Of a stretch of 64,000 nucleotides of DNA, positions 17,490 to 26,428 are shown piece by piece. Every line of letters begins with the position of its first letter. Position 1 is the stretch's first letter. The translations under genes were made by a program, and so were the position numbers. The DNA comes from Massilia pinisoli (GTDB lineage Bacteria; Pseudomonadota; Gammaproteobacteria; Burkholderiales; Burkholderiaceae_D): NCBI RefSeq assembly GCF_024753285.1, contig NZ_JANUGW010000024.1, forward strand, positions 1 through 64,000, read 5' to 3'. The notes under the pieces were generated by a model, which saw only the letters and a program-made list of their open reading frames with translations, was not told where the DNA came from and did no database searches.

Positions 17490-19757
17490 ATGTCATCGAG
17501 ATCGCTGCGGCACAGGATCGCCATCGTCTTCGTCGGCCTGCTCGTGCTGGTCATGGGCTTCGTGCTCGCGCTCGTCCACAGCAGCAGCGCGCGCATCGTC
17601 GAACGCGAGACGCAACGCGAGCTGGCCGTCGGCGCCAAGGTGTTCCAGCGCCTGCTCGAACAGAACCAGCGCCAGCTGGAGACGGCGGCCACCGTGCTGT
17701 CGGCCGACTTCGCGTTCCGCGAGGCCATCGCCACGCAGGACCAGCCGACCGTGCGCTCCGTGATCCGCAACCACGGCCAGCGCATCCACGCGCAGGTCAT
17801 GATGGTCACTGGCATCGACGGCAAGATGATCGCGACGACGCAGCGCGCGGCGGCGGCCGGCGATCCGTTCCCGTTCCCCGACCTGCTGGCGGCCGCCGAG
17901 GCGGCGGGGCGCAGCGCGGGCTTCCGCCAGATGAAGAACGGCCAGCTGTACCAGGTGGTGCTCGTGCCGATCATGGCGCCCACGCGCATCGCCTGGGTCG
18001 CGATGGGCTTCCACGTGGACGACCAGTGGGCGCGCGACATGGCGGACGTGACGGGCCTCGGCGTGCACATCGTGCGTGCGGGGACGCCTGGCCTGCTCGC
18101 ATCGTCCGCGCCGCCCGCGCAACGGGCCGCGCTCGAGGGCGGCGCGCGCTACGCGCACGTGGACGTGCCGCTGGACGGCGGCCTGCAGGCCGTGCTGCAG
18201 CTTCCGGTCGCGCAGGTACAGGCGCCGTTCGAGCAGCTGCAGGGGCGCCTGCTGGGGGTGATCGGCGCGGCGGTGCTCGTGTTCGCGCTGGGCAGCGTGA
18301 TGCTGGCCGGGCGCATCGTGCGGCCGCTGAACGAATTGTCCGCGGCCGCGCGCCGCATCGCGCTGGGCGATTATGCGCAGCCGCTGCCGCCCGCAAAGGG
18401 CGACGAGATCGGCCAGCTGGCCGCCAGTTTCGAACAGATGCGCACGGGGATCGCGAGCCGCGAGGAGCGCATCGGCCGGCAGGCCTATGTCGACGAACTG
18501 ACCGACCTGCCGAACCGCACGCGCTTCCTGGAAGCGTTCGGCCGCCTGACGCCGGGCGGCGGCGGCGCCGTCATGGTGGTGAACGTCGACCGCTTCGCCC
18601 TCATCAACAACGCGCTGGGCCACCTCGTCGGCGACCGCCTGCTGCGCGCCGTCGCGGGCCAGCTCGCGCCCCTGGTGCCGCCCGGCGGCATGCTGGCGCG
18701 CCTGTGGGGCGACCAGTTCGCGTTCCTGCTGGAGCGCGCGGACGCCGACGCGGCGCGCGCCTTCGCCGACGCCGTCCTCAATGCGCTGCGCGACCCCGTC
18801 ACCCTGGACGGCCAGCGCCTCGACATCGAAGCGGGTGTCGGCATCGCGCTGTATCCGGACGATGGCCTTGACCCGAGCACGCTGCTGCGCCGCGCGGAAC
18901 TGGCGCTGGCCGCGGCCAAGCGGCGCCATTCCGGCGTCGCGTTCGCGTCCGAGACGGGCGCCGAGCCCGCGCACGAACAGCTGTCCCTCATCGGCGACAT
19001 GCGGCGCGCACTGGCGGCCGGCGAATTCACGCTCGCGTACCAGCCCAAGCTGGCGCTCGGTACCGGCCGCGTCGTGGCGGTGGAAGCGCTGGTGCGCTGG
19101 CAGCACCCGGAGCGCGGCAGCATCGCGCCGGCGCGCTTCATCCCGTTCGCCGAGCAGACGGGCTTCATCCGCGAGATCACGCCGTGGGTGCTCGACACCG
19201 CCGTGCGCCAGGCCGCCGTGTGGCATGCGGCGGGGCTGGACATCGCGGTGTCGGCGAACCTGTCGACACTGGACCTGCTCGACCCGCACCTGGGCCGGCG
19301 CGTGCGCGGCCTGCTGGAGCGCCACGGCGTGCCGGCGCGCCGCCTGTGCCTGGAAATCACGGAGAGCGCGCTGATGGACGATCCCGCCCTGGCGCAGGCA
19401 CACCTGGATGAGCTGGCGGGCCTCGGCATCAAGCTATCGATCGACGATTACGGCGTCGGCCAGGCGTCGCTGGCCTACCTGAAAAGCCTGCCCGTCGACG
19501 AATTGAAGCTCGACCGCAGCTTCATCACGGCCATCACGGAATCGCCGCGCAACGCCGCGATCGTCGAGTCGACCATCATGCTCAGTCACGCGCTGGGCCT
19601 CACCGTCGTCGCGGAAGGCGTGGAGACGCAGGCCGAGCTGCATTGGCTGCGCGCGCACGGCTGCGACATTGCACAGGGCTACGTCATCGGGCGGCCGATG
19701 ACGGCGGCGCAGCTGCAGGACTGGCTGGCCGCGTTCGTGCCCGACATGACCGTCTGA
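17490..19757 (+). CDS. Membrane GGDEF-EAL protein, likely c-di-GMP phosphodiesterase
   Basis: A 755-residue inner-membrane protein. TM1 spans about residues 10-30 and TM2 about 265-287. Between them is a periplasmic sensor of about 230 residues; a HAMP follows (about 288-335). The GGDEF domain carries WGDQF (406-410) instead of GGDEF, so cyclase activity is unlikely. The EAL domain starts E532-A-L and keeps the LEITES, SIDDYGVG, LKLDRSFI and VVAEGVET motifs needed for phosphodiesterase activity. It follows the cupredoxin gene after one base and probably responds to signals handled by the two secreted proteins. That link is inference from gene order. Confidence 0.9.
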   Translation: MSSRSLRHRIAIVFVGLLVLVMGFVLALVHSSSARIVERETQRELAVGAKVFQRLLEQNQRQLETAATVLSADFAFREAIATQDQPTVRSVIRNHGQRIHAQVMMVTGIDGKMIATTQRAAAAGDPFPFPDLLAAAEAAGRSAGFRQMKNGQLYQVVLVPIMAPTRIAWVAMGFHVDDQWARDMADVTGLGVHIVRAGTPGLLASSAPPAQRAALEGGARYAHVDVPLDGGLQAVLQLPVAQVQAPFEQLQGRLLGVIGAAVLVFALGSVMLAGRIVRPLNELSAAARRIALGDYAQPLPPAKGDEIGQLAASFEQMRTGIASREERIGRQAYVDELTDLPNRTRFLEAFGRLTPGGGGAVMVVNVDRFALINNALGHLVGDRLLRAVAGQLAPLVPPGGMLARLWGDQFAFLLERADADAARAFADAVLNALRDPVTLDGQRLDIEAGVGIALYPDDGLDPSTLLRRAELALAAAKRRHSGVAFASETGAEPAHEQLSLIGDMRRALAAGEFTLAYQPKLALGTGRVVAVEALVRWQHPERGSIAPARFIPFAEQTGFIREITPWVLDTAVRQAAVWHAAGLDIAVSANLSTLDLLDPHLGRRVRGLLERHGVPARRLCLEITESALMDDPALAQAHLDELAGLGIKLSIDDYGVGQASLAYLKSLPVDELKLDRSFITAITESPRNAAIVESTIMLSHALGLTVVAEGVETQAELHWLRAHGCDIAQGYVIGRPMTAAQLQDWLAAFVPDMTV

Positions 19758-19764
19758 CGCGGGT

Positions 19765-20691
19765 TCAGTCGCCGACCGTGGCGCCGGACGGCGGCGCCTC
19801 GACGAAGGCGGCGACGGCGCCCACGACTTCGCCCGCCTCGTCGCGCACGGGCACGGCGTTGATCACGACGTGCATCCGCTCGTCGTCCGAGAAGCGCACC
19901 GTCAACGCCTCGCCGCGCACTTCCTCGCCGGTGGCGGCGGCGCGCTGCAGCGGCAGTTCGTCGAGGCCCAGCAAGGTGCTGCCGGCATACACGGCGAACG
20001 CGCGGCCGCCGCGGATGTCCGGCCGCGGGCAATCGCCGCCGTGCAGCCGCAGCAGCCGTTCGGCGGCCGGGTTGGCCTTGATGCGCCGGCATTCGCGGTC
20101 GCTGGCGACGAACAGGGCGGATGGTGCGGCCTGCATGACGCCTTCCAGCTCGCTCGTGCGGCGCTGCTCGCGCCGCTGGCTGTCCTGCAGCGCGCCCGCC
20201 AGGCGCCGTTGTTCCGTGATCTCCTCGACGACGACCGTCACGCCCAGCAGCGTGTCGTCGCGGTCGTACACGGGATGCAGGCTCTCGCGCCAGACGCGGC
20301 GCACGTGCGGCTGGGCCGGCGTCGCGCCTTCGAACACGGAGCCGACGATCGGCCGTCCCGTCGCCATCACCTGGCGCAGGCGCACCTCGGCGGCAGGCGC
20401 GATTTCGGGGATGACGTCGTGGATCGACTTGCCGATGTGGTCCTCGACGGGCAGGCCGTTGATGTCGGCCAGCAGGCGGTTCAGGCGCACGTAGCGCAGG
20501 TCGAGGTCCAGCAGGGCCAGGCCGACCGGGACGTGGTTGAACGCGGCCTCGAGGGTCAGCGCCATGCGGCGCACGTCGCGGCCGTCGCGCTCGGCGTCCG
20601 CCAGGCGTTGCTGCTGTCGGCCCAGGAGAATGGCGATGACGGCCGCGAGGGGCATCAACAGCAACAAAAGCTCTGCACTTGCGACGGGCAC
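19765..20691 (-). CDS. Membrane-anchored double PAS protein without output domain
   Basis: A 308-residue protein with one N-terminal membrane segment (about residues 5-23). Two PAS domains follow: residues about 45-165 (FNHVPVGLALLDLDLRYVRLN to VVVEEITEQRR) and about 185-300 (APSALFVASDRECRRIKANP to VGAVAAFVEAP). No kinase, GGDEF or HTH follows, so it must act through a partner or be a truncated sensor. The start is GTG, supported by a GGAGGAGA ribosome site. It is convergent with the EAL gene, 7 bp apart. Confidence 0.78.
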   Translation of the reverse strand: MPVASAELLLLLMPLAAVIAILLGRQQQRLADAERDGRDVRRMALTLEAAFNHVPVGLALLDLDLRYVRLNRLLADINGLPVEDHIGKSIHDVIPEIAPAAEVRLRQVMATGRPIVGSVFEGATPAQPHVRRVWRESLHPVYDRDDTLLGVTVVVEEITEQRRLAGALQDSQRREQRRTSELEGVMQAAPSALFVASDRECRRIKANPAAERLLRLHGGDCPRPDIRGGRAFAVYAGSTLLGLDELPLQRAAATGEEVRGEALTVRFSDDERMHVVINAVPVRDEAGEVVGAVAAFVEAPPSGATVGD

Positions 20692-20980
20692 GACTCTCCT
20701 CCGAAGACGACCTTTTGCCGGGTGAATTTAACAATGCCAGGTCGACGATTCGCCAACATATCATTACATCGGCGAACTGCTCAATATCTGCATGTCAAAC
20801 TGCGGCCGCGACCGAGGGAAGCGACGATGTTTGCGCACTCACTTGCGGCCGTATCACGTTATTAAGGTCACTGCCCCTCGGTTGCCAAGGGCGTGTATGC
20901 GACAGTAATTTTACGTATATCAAAGATTTGTCGAATCAATAATAATCTGCTGCCGGGCAGGTCAAAAAAAGAGGAGACCC

Positions 20981-22381
20981 ATGTCATTCGTAATCGTTCT
21001 CGCCGCGCTGGCGTTCCTGATGTTCGCCGCCTACCGCGGCTACAGCGTCATCCTGTTCGCACCGATCGCCGCGCTGGGCGCCGTGCTGCTCACGGCACCG
21101 GACGCCGTCGCTCCGGTCTTTTCCGGCATCTTCATGGAGAAGATGGTCGGCTTCGTCAAGCTGTACTTCCCCGTGTTCATGCTGGGCGCCGTGTTCGGCA
21201 AGGTGATTGAGCTGTCCGGCTTTTCGGAATCGATCGTCAATGCCGCCATCCGCTACATCGGCCGCTCGCGCGCGAACGCCGTGATCGTCGCCGTGTGCGC
21301 GCTGCTGACGTATGGCGGCGTGTCGCTGTTCGTCGTCGTGTTCGCCGTGTACCCGTTCGCGGCCGAGCTCTACCGCCAGAGCAATATCCCGAAACGCCTG
21401 ATGCCGGGCGCGATCGCGCTGGGCGCGTTCTCGTTCACGATGGATTCGCTGCCGGGCACCCCGCAGATCCAGAACATCATCCCGACCACGTTCTTCAAGA
21501 CGACGTCGTGGGCGGCACCGGTGCTGGGCACCGCCGGTTCGCTGTTCATCGTCGTCGTCGGCCTGTCGTACCTCGAATGGCGCCGCCGTGCGGCCGTGGC
21601 GCGCGGCGAGGGCTACGGCACGTCGCTCGTCAACGAGCCGGAACGCATTGCCGCCACGTCGCTGCCGCATCCGGCGCTGGCGCTGCTGCCGCTCGTCGTC
21701 GTGGGCGTGGCGAACTTCATCCTCACGCGCATGATCCCGCAGTGGTACGGCGATTCGTTCACGGTGCCGGCCGAGATCCTGCCTGGTGTGCACACGCCGG
21801 TCACGGCCACCATCAAGACCGTCGTCGCGATCTGGTCGGTGGAGGCGGCGCTGCTGCTGGGGATCGTCGTCGTGATCGTGACGGCGTTCCGGCGCGTCAG
21901 CAGTCGCTTCGCGGACGGCTCGAAGGCGGCCGTCGGCGGCGCACTGCTGGCCGCGATGAACACGGCGTCGGAGTATGGCTTCGGCGGCGTGATCGCGGCG
22001 CTGCCGGGCTTCATCGTCGTGAGCGATGCGCTCAAAAGCATCCCGAACCCGCTCGTCAACGCGGCCGTGTCGGTGAGTTCGCTGGCCGGCATCACGGGCT
22101 CCGCGTCGGGGGGCATGAGCATCGCACTGGCCGCAATGTCCGACCTGTTCATCAAGGGCGCGCAGGCCGCGCAGATTCCGCTGGAAGTGCTGCACCGCGT
22201 CGTGTCGATGGCCAGCGGCGGCATGGACACGTTGCCGCACAACGGCGCCGTCATCACACTGCTCGCGGTGACGGGTCTCACGCACAAGGAATCGTACCGC
22301 GAGATCTTCGCCGTCACCGTCATCAAGACCCTGGCCGTGTTCTTCGTGATCGGGTTTTACTACGTCACGGGTCTCGTGTGA
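20981..22381 (+). CDS. GntP-family permease (gluconate or hydroxy acid:H+ symporter)
   Basis: A 466-residue integral membrane protein with about 12-14 hydrophobic segments throughout. The pattern fits the GntP/ArsB-like ion transporter fold: MFAAYRGYSVILFAPIAALG at the start, FMLGAVFGKVIELSG, then a long FSFTMDSLPGTPQIQNIIPT loop and SSLAGITGSASGGMSIAL near the end. GntP relatives import gluconate, 3-hydroxybutyrate or similar acids; the substrate cannot be set here. AGAGGAGA precedes the ATG. Its last 17 bases overlap the 3' end of the facing sigma-factor gene. A 289 bp leader separates it from the PAS gene. Confidence 0.88.
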   Translation: MSFVIVLAALAFLMFAAYRGYSVILFAPIAALGAVLLTAPDAVAPVFSGIFMEKMVGFVKLYFPVFMLGAVFGKVIELSGFSESIVNAAIRYIGRSRANAVIVAVCALLTYGGVSLFVVVFAVYPFAAELYRQSNIPKRLMPGAIALGAFSFTMDSLPGTPQIQNIIPTTFFKTTSWAAPVLGTAGSLFIVVVGLSYLEWRRRAAVARGEGYGTSLVNEPERIAATSLPHPALALLPLVVVGVANFILTRMIPQWYGDSFTVPAEILPGVHTPVTATIKTVVAIWSVEAALLLGIVVVIVTAFRRVSSRFADGSKAAVGGALLAAMNTASEYGFGGVIAALPGFIVVSDALKSIPNPLVNAAVSVSSLAGITGSASGGMSIALAAMSDLFIKGAQAAQIPLEVLHRVVSMASGGMDTLPHNGAVITLLAVTGLTHKESYREIFAVTVIKTLAVFFVIGFYYVTGLV

Positions 22382-23240
22382 CGATGTACGCGGTGTCCTG
22401 CATCACGTAGCGGGCAAAGACGAAATCGCGGATCGCGGCCACGCGGCCGTCGGTGAAGTCCAGAACGACGATATAGTCCGTCGCATCGGCGCCGCCATTC
22501 TGGCGGACCAGCACCGCCGGCCGTCCTTCCACGATGCCCGCCCACGCCGTCCAGCCGGGCACCTGGCCGTAGCGCGTGAAGTAGTCGTCGACGGCGGCGC
22601 CCTGCAGCCGCAGCCGGTTCACGAGGTCGAGCCGCACGTCGGCGGCCAGCATCTCGCGCAGCGCATCGAAGTCGCGCGCGTTGAACAGGTCGACATAGCG
22701 GTGCAGCAGGCTGCGTTCGGCATCCGGCAGGACGACGTCCGGGGCCGGACGGTCCCCCAGCTCGCGCAGATGGGCGCGCCCGCGCTGCAGCGCCGATTTC
22801 ACGGCGGGCACCGTGGTCTCCAGGATCGCGCCGATCTCCTCGGCCGAATAATCCAGTACGTCGAACAGGATCACGACGCTGCGTTGCGACGGCGGGAGGT
22901 GCATGAACGCGGGCAGGCTGGCGGCCGCCGCGTCGCGCCGCGCGCGCTCGTCGACCGGGTCGGCGACGAGGTCGATGTCGTCGCCGTCGCGCGCGTCGGG
23001 CGTGCGCACGCGGCGTCGCAACAGGTCGAGCGCCAGGTTGTGCGCGATGCGGAACAGCCAGCCTTCCGGATTGTCGATGGGACCCGTGCGCACGGACGAT
23101 TCCAGCGCGCGCACGAGCGCATCCTGCACGACGTCCTCGCCGTCGAGCACCGATCCGACCATGCGCGCGCAATAGCGATGCAGCCGGGGCCGCAGGCGTT
23201 CCAGGTCGAGTGCGAGAACCGGGGAAGACGGTGTGCTCAT
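22365..23240 (-). CDS. ECF sigma factor with C-terminal SnoaL-like extension
   Basis: A 291-residue sigma-70 family protein. Region 2 is at residues 15-80 (DGEDVVQDALVRALESS, then PEGWLFRIAHNLALDLLRRR). Region 4 is at about 110-165 (LPPSQRSVVILFDVLDYSAEEIG, then AVKSALQRGRAHL). An NTF2/SnoaL-like tail follows at about 180-291 (LLHRYVDLFNARDFDALREML to IRDFVFARYVMQDTAYIV). The tail likely replaces an anti-sigma factor. It lies 4 bp downstream of the ABM gene, which suggests that the enzyme and its regulator form one unit. The stop overlaps the permease stop region by 17 bp in antisense. Confidence 0.87.
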   Translation of the reverse strand: MSTPSSPVLALDLERLRPRLHRYCARMVGSVLDGEDVVQDALVRALESSVRTGPIDNPEGWLFRIAHNLALDLLRRRVRTPDARDGDDIDLVADPVDERARRDAAAASLPAFMHLPPSQRSVVILFDVLDYSAEEIGAILETTVPAVKSALQRGRAHLRELGDRPAPDVVLPDAERSLLHRYVDLFNARDFDALREMLAADVRLDLVNRLRLQGAAVDDYFTRYGQVPGWTAWAGIVEGRPAVLVRQNGGADATDYIVVLDFTDGRVAAIRDFVFARYVMQDTAYIVTRDP

Positions 23241-23244
23241 GGGG

Positions 23245-23580
23245 TTATGCGGCAACTGCGCCGGCGAAGGTGGCTGCGACGTCGCAGACGATGGATTCCA
23301 TCTGCGCGAGCGCCCGTACGCGTTCGGCGTAGGCGGGCATCGCCGGATGCTCGCGCATCGCGGCGATGGCGTCCGCGCTGCGCCACTGGCCATAGACCAC
23401 GACGCGGCGGTCGTCGCGCGCCAGGTGCAGTGACGAGCCGATGAAGCCGGGGACCTTCGAGATCCACTCGTCCGTGCCTGCCTTCAGCAAGGCCACGAGG
23501 CGGTCGCGGTCTTCGGGCGCGGCAGTGAAGACGTTGATCAGGGCCGTGTGGTCGGCGTTGGGGGCTATGTGCTGTGTCAT
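23245..23580 (-). CDS. Antibiotic biosynthesis monooxygenase (ABM) domain protein
   Basis: A 111-residue protein of the dimeric alpha-beta barrel ABM family, with FTAAPEDRDRLVALLKAGTDEWISKVPGF, SLHLARDDRRVVVYGQW and a closing helix. Family members are small oxygenases or stress-related enzymes, often cofactor-free. The ATG at 23580 is followed by TQHIAPNADHTAL; an ORF extension to 23649 lacks ribosome-site support, while GGAGACG lies just before 23580. It is the first gene of a two-gene unit with the ECF sigma factor, so it may be a target as well as a neighbour. Confidence 0.8.
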   Translation of the reverse strand: MTQHIAPNADHTALINVFTAAPEDRDRLVALLKAGTDEWISKVPGFIGSSLHLARDDRRVVVYGQWRSADAIAAMREHPAMPAYAERVRALAQMESIVCDVAATFAGAVAA

Positions 23581-23701
23581 AGTGTCGTCTCCGTTCGAAA
23601 TGGGCGGACGGTGTGTCCGCCCCATTGCATAGACGACGGCGCGCGGCAAAACGAATCGGTCCGCCGAAAATATTATGTCGCGGCGACGCCGGCGCCATGG
23701 A

Positions 23702-24382
23702 TCAGCAGGGCGTGACGACCCGCACGACCGTCTCGCAATAGTCGCGAAAGCCCATGCGCAGGTACAGGTCGTGTGCGCGCGCGTTCGCGCTCATCACGTG
23801 CAGGAACGGCGTCTCGCCGCGCGCCAGCTGGCGCAGGATGAGCTTTTCCATCAGGCGTTTCGCGTGGCCGCGGCCCTGGTGATCGGGATGCGTGCACACG
23901 CCGCTGATCTCGCGCAGGCCGCTTGCCGCCATGCGCTCGCCGGCCATCGCGACGAGGCGGCCGTCGTCGATGACGCCGAAGTACTCGCCCAGCTCGATGG
24001 TGCGCGGACCGAACGGGCCGGGACGCGTCAGCTGGGCCAGCGCCATCGCGTCGTCCACGTGCGCGTGGCCCAGCGGCACGGCGTCCGGGGCGGGATCAAA
24101 GGCCGGGCCCGGGCGGCCGTCCCACACGAGGCGGAACATCGTGGCCTCGACCTCGATGCGCCAGCCGTCCGGGGCGGGACCGCACCAGGCGTCGCAATAG
24201 AACAACTCGCCGGGTGCGCAGAACGGACGCAGCGCGGCGAAGTCGGGCGCATGCGGATCGGGAAAGCCGACGATCGGCGAAAAGCCCGGCGCGTAGCGGC
24301 GCGCGCGGTCGGTCCCGGTGGACAGGTGGCGGTGCGGGCCGGAAAGGCAGTTCCAGAAGATGTTGTCGAGCGGGTGGGGCAT
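23702..24382 (-). CDS. GNAT-family N-acetyltransferase
   Basis: A 226-residue protein. The N-terminal half (residues about 1-105) is a lead domain common in FR47-type GNAT proteins. The C-terminal half holds the acetyl-CoA site: ISGVCTHPDHQGRGHAKRLM (motif A, Q/R-x-x-G-x-A), then FLHVMSANARAHDLYLRMGF. It would transfer an acetyl group to an amine substrate in the cytoplasm; the substrate is unknown. The ATG at 24382 is chosen; a GTG at 24409 would add nine residues and cannot be excluded. Confidence 0.85.
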   Translation of the reverse strand: MPHPLDNIFWNCLSGPHRHLSTGTDRARRYAPGFSPIVGFPDPHAPDFAALRPFCAPGELFYCDAWCGPAPDGWRIEVEATMFRLVWDGRPGPAFDPAPDAVPLGHAHVDDAMALAQLTRPGPFGPRTIELGEYFGVIDDGRLVAMAGERMAASGLREISGVCTHPDHQGRGHAKRLMEKLILRQLARGETPFLHVMSANARAHDLYLRMGFRDYCETVVRVVTPC

Positions 24383-24430
24383 GATCCGGGCGTGCGCAAA
24401 AAATGTCACTCTAGCATGCGGCGGCCGCGT

Positions 24431-25231
24431 TCACGCGGGCAGCCGCAGCACCCACTCGAGCAGGAGCCGCGCCCCGTCTTCCCACTGCGGATCGAGCATC
24501 AGCGCATGGGCCAGGCCCGGCACGAGGTGGGCCCCGACGCCGTAATAGGTGGCCGTGCCGCGCACGGCGTCGGGGCGGATGAAGCGGTCGTCCAGGCCGC
24601 CCAGCACGAACATCGGCGGCGCCTGCCAGGGCATCGGCGCGAACGGACGCCAGCCCTGCAGTTCGATGCCGACGTGGCGCGATTCGCCCTGCACGCGGCG
24701 GGCGAAGCGGGCATAGTCGGCATCGGGCAGGGCGTCGGAAAACAGGTGGTGGCGCATGATGTCCGGGTCGAGCGCCTGCGCCTCGGCGAAGGAGAGGCGC
24801 GCCAGCTGCTGGAACAGGTCGGGAGACGACAGCATCATCTGCCAGGCCGAATACGCGAGACCCCACGGCGGCACGGACGCGAGCAGCGCGACCCCGGCCG
24901 CGTGCCCGCCGCTGCGGATCCAGTCCTGCACGACGGCGCCGCCGAGCGAGTGGCCGACGACGACGAGCGGGCCATCACCCAGCCGCGCGACCGTGGCGCG
25001 CAAGTCGTCCGTGTAGTCCGCCAGGTGCCAGTCGTTCAGGCGCTCGCGTCCCGCGCTGCCGCCGTGGCCGCGCAGGCTGAGCGCGTGCACCTCGAAGCCG
25101 GCATCGGCGAACCATGGCATGACGTGCTCTTCCCACACCCACGCGCCCACGCAGATGCCGTGCACCAGCAGCAGGCGCGGGCTGTCGGGACGGGGGCGGG
25201 GCGGGCGGCGCGTGATCAGTTCGAGTTCCAT
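24431..25231 (-). CDS. Alpha/beta-fold hydrolase
   Basis: A 266-residue soluble hydrolase. The oxyanion segment is LLLVHGICVGAWVWEEHV. The nucleophile elbow is VVVGHSLGG (Ser near residue 96). The acid is likely the Asp in GGLDDRF, and the His is in LAHALML near the end, completing the triad. It resembles esterases and lysophospholipase-like enzymes of the AB-hydrolase 6 group; the substrate is unknown. The ATG at 25231 is selected over upstream in-frame Mets because the family begins shortly before the VHG block. It lies 48 bp upstream of the GNAT gene on the same strand and may share its transcript. Confidence 0.85.
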   Translation of the reverse strand: MELELITRRPPRPRPDSPRLLLVHGICVGAWVWEEHVMPWFADAGFEVHALSLRGHGGSAGRERLNDWHLADYTDDLRATVARLGDGPLVVVGHSLGGAVVQDWIRSGGHAAGVALLASVPPWGLAYSAWQMMLSSPDLFQQLARLSFAEAQALDPDIMRHHLFSDALPDADYARFARRVQGESRHVGIELQGWRPFAPMPWQAPPMFVLGGLDDRFIRPDAVRGTATYYGVGAHLVPGLAHALMLDPQWEDGARLLLEWVLRLPA

Positions 25232-25440
25232 GGTCAGGGTGGCAAGTGCTGTCGACCGTATGGTAGCGTAATCCACACGGGCCGCACGCCGGGCCGCCGC
25301 CAGTCCGGGCGGCGCGTCCTTACAACGGTTTGCCCACGATGTCGTAGGCAATCGGGCACGACGCGGCTATACTGAATAATTCCAACGGGCAATAGATTTG
25401 ACCCTTTACGCTTGTTTTCTATCCAATCTGGGGTTTTGCG

Positions 25441-25998
25441 ATGTACCGAAATCTGCATGGCATCAAAGCCGGCACCGGGCGGGTCGGCGGGTTCACGCTG
25501 ATCGAACTGATTGTCGTGATCGTCATCCTCGGCGTGCTGTCGGCCGTCGCGTTGCCGAAATTCGTCGACCTCGGGTCGTCGGCGCGGACGGCGTCGATCC
25601 AGGCGCTGGCCGGATCCGTCAAGACGGGCATCGGCCTCGTCAAGTCGCTCACGGCGCTGCGCGGGGCGGGCACGCCGGCCGGCCCCGTCAACCTGACCTT
25701 CGTCACGATGGACAACTCGACCCAGGTACGCGTCTGGAGCGGCTACCCCGACCGCTGGTGCGATGGCATCGGCGCGGTGCTGCAGGGCGCGACGGTCCCG
25801 ACGAACGGCTGCTACCTGTCGTCCGCGGCGGTCCAGGGCGACGACTACACGTTCTACGGCTTCGGCAACAACAAACTGCCCAACGGCGACGCCGGATGGC
25901 GCATCGAGAGCGCGCCCAATCCCACGCAGTGCTCCGTCCAGTACACGTACAACGGCACCGGCGTTCCCGTCGTCAAGGCCAACACGAGCGGCTGCTGA
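25441..25998 (+). CDS. Type IV pilin-like protein with prepilin N-terminus
   Basis: A 185-residue prepilin. A 17-residue basic leader ends in Gly, followed by the prepilin peptidase site GG-FTLIELIVVIVILGVLSAV, with Glu at +5 of the mature protein. The hydrophobic helix continues to about residue 50. The globular head has four Cys (WCDG, NGCY, QCSV, SGC), probably two disulfides. The head resembles MSHA-type or minor pilins. No other pilus gene is adjacent, so it is an orphan that needs the pilus machinery encoded elsewhere. Confidence 0.85.
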   Translation: MYRNLHGIKAGTGRVGGFTLIELIVVIVILGVLSAVALPKFVDLGSSARTASIQALAGSVKTGIGLVKSLTALRGAGTPAGPVNLTFVTMDNSTQVRVWSGYPDRWCDGIGAVLQGATVPTNGCYLSSAAVQGDDYTFYGFGNNKLPNGDAGWRIESAPNPTQCSVQYTYNGTGVPVVKANTSGC

Positions 25999-26002
25999 CC
26001 AT

Positions 26003-26035
26003 GGCGCCGGGCACTGTTGCTCGGCGCCGAACAGT
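26003..26035 (+). terminator. Possible terminator after the pilin gene
   Basis: GGCGCCG (26003-26009) pairs with CGGCGCC (26022-26028) across a 12-base loop. A short GAACAGTTTGTTC follows. There is no true T run, so it may be a stable 3' hairpin rather than a strict intrinsic terminator. Confidence 0.35.
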
Positions 26036-26128
26036 TTGTTCCATCTCACGGCATTTATCCCACGCCCGCGAACGCCCACAATGCATGGACGGCGACACCC
26101 GTCGCCGCCATCCATGACAGGAGCATTC

Positions 26129-26347
26129 ATGCCGTTCGCAAATTTCAAGTTTCCCCAGGGCGTCGTCGATGCCGCGCGCAAGGAAGAGATCATCCACCGC
26201 ACGACCGCGATGTTCGTCGAGTATTTCGGCGAGCAGGCCAGGCCCCATTCGATGGTGCTGGTCGAAGAGGTGGCCGACGGCGGCTGGGGCCGGGCCGACG
26301 AGACCCTCACGCTGGCCAAGATGGGGCTCGCTGCCGACCCCGCTTGA
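26129..26347 (+). CDS. Tautomerase-like small protein (4-oxalocrotonate tautomerase type)
   Basis: A 72-residue protein starting Met-Pro, which after Met removal exposes the catalytic Pro1 expected of the tautomerase superfamily. The rest (GVVDAARKEEIIHRTTAMFVEYFGEQARP, then MVLVEEVADGGWGRADETLT) fits the beta-alpha-beta fold, with W-G-R-A near the end as in many 4-OT homologues. It would act as a small oligomer in the cytoplasm on an unknown keto-enol substrate. CAGGAG sits seven bases before the ATG. The following histidine kinase gene begins 81 bp later. Confidence 0.82.
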   Translation: MPFANFKFPQGVVDAARKEEIIHRTTAMFVEYFGEQARPHSMVLVEEVADGGWGRADETLTLAKMGLAADPA

Positions 26348-26428
26348 TTGCATGCGCAATGCAAACGGCGCGCCGCAAGGTGGTGCTTTTCGGTAGCATG
26401 GGTCCTCCGCACATCTGGTTCTGTTTCG

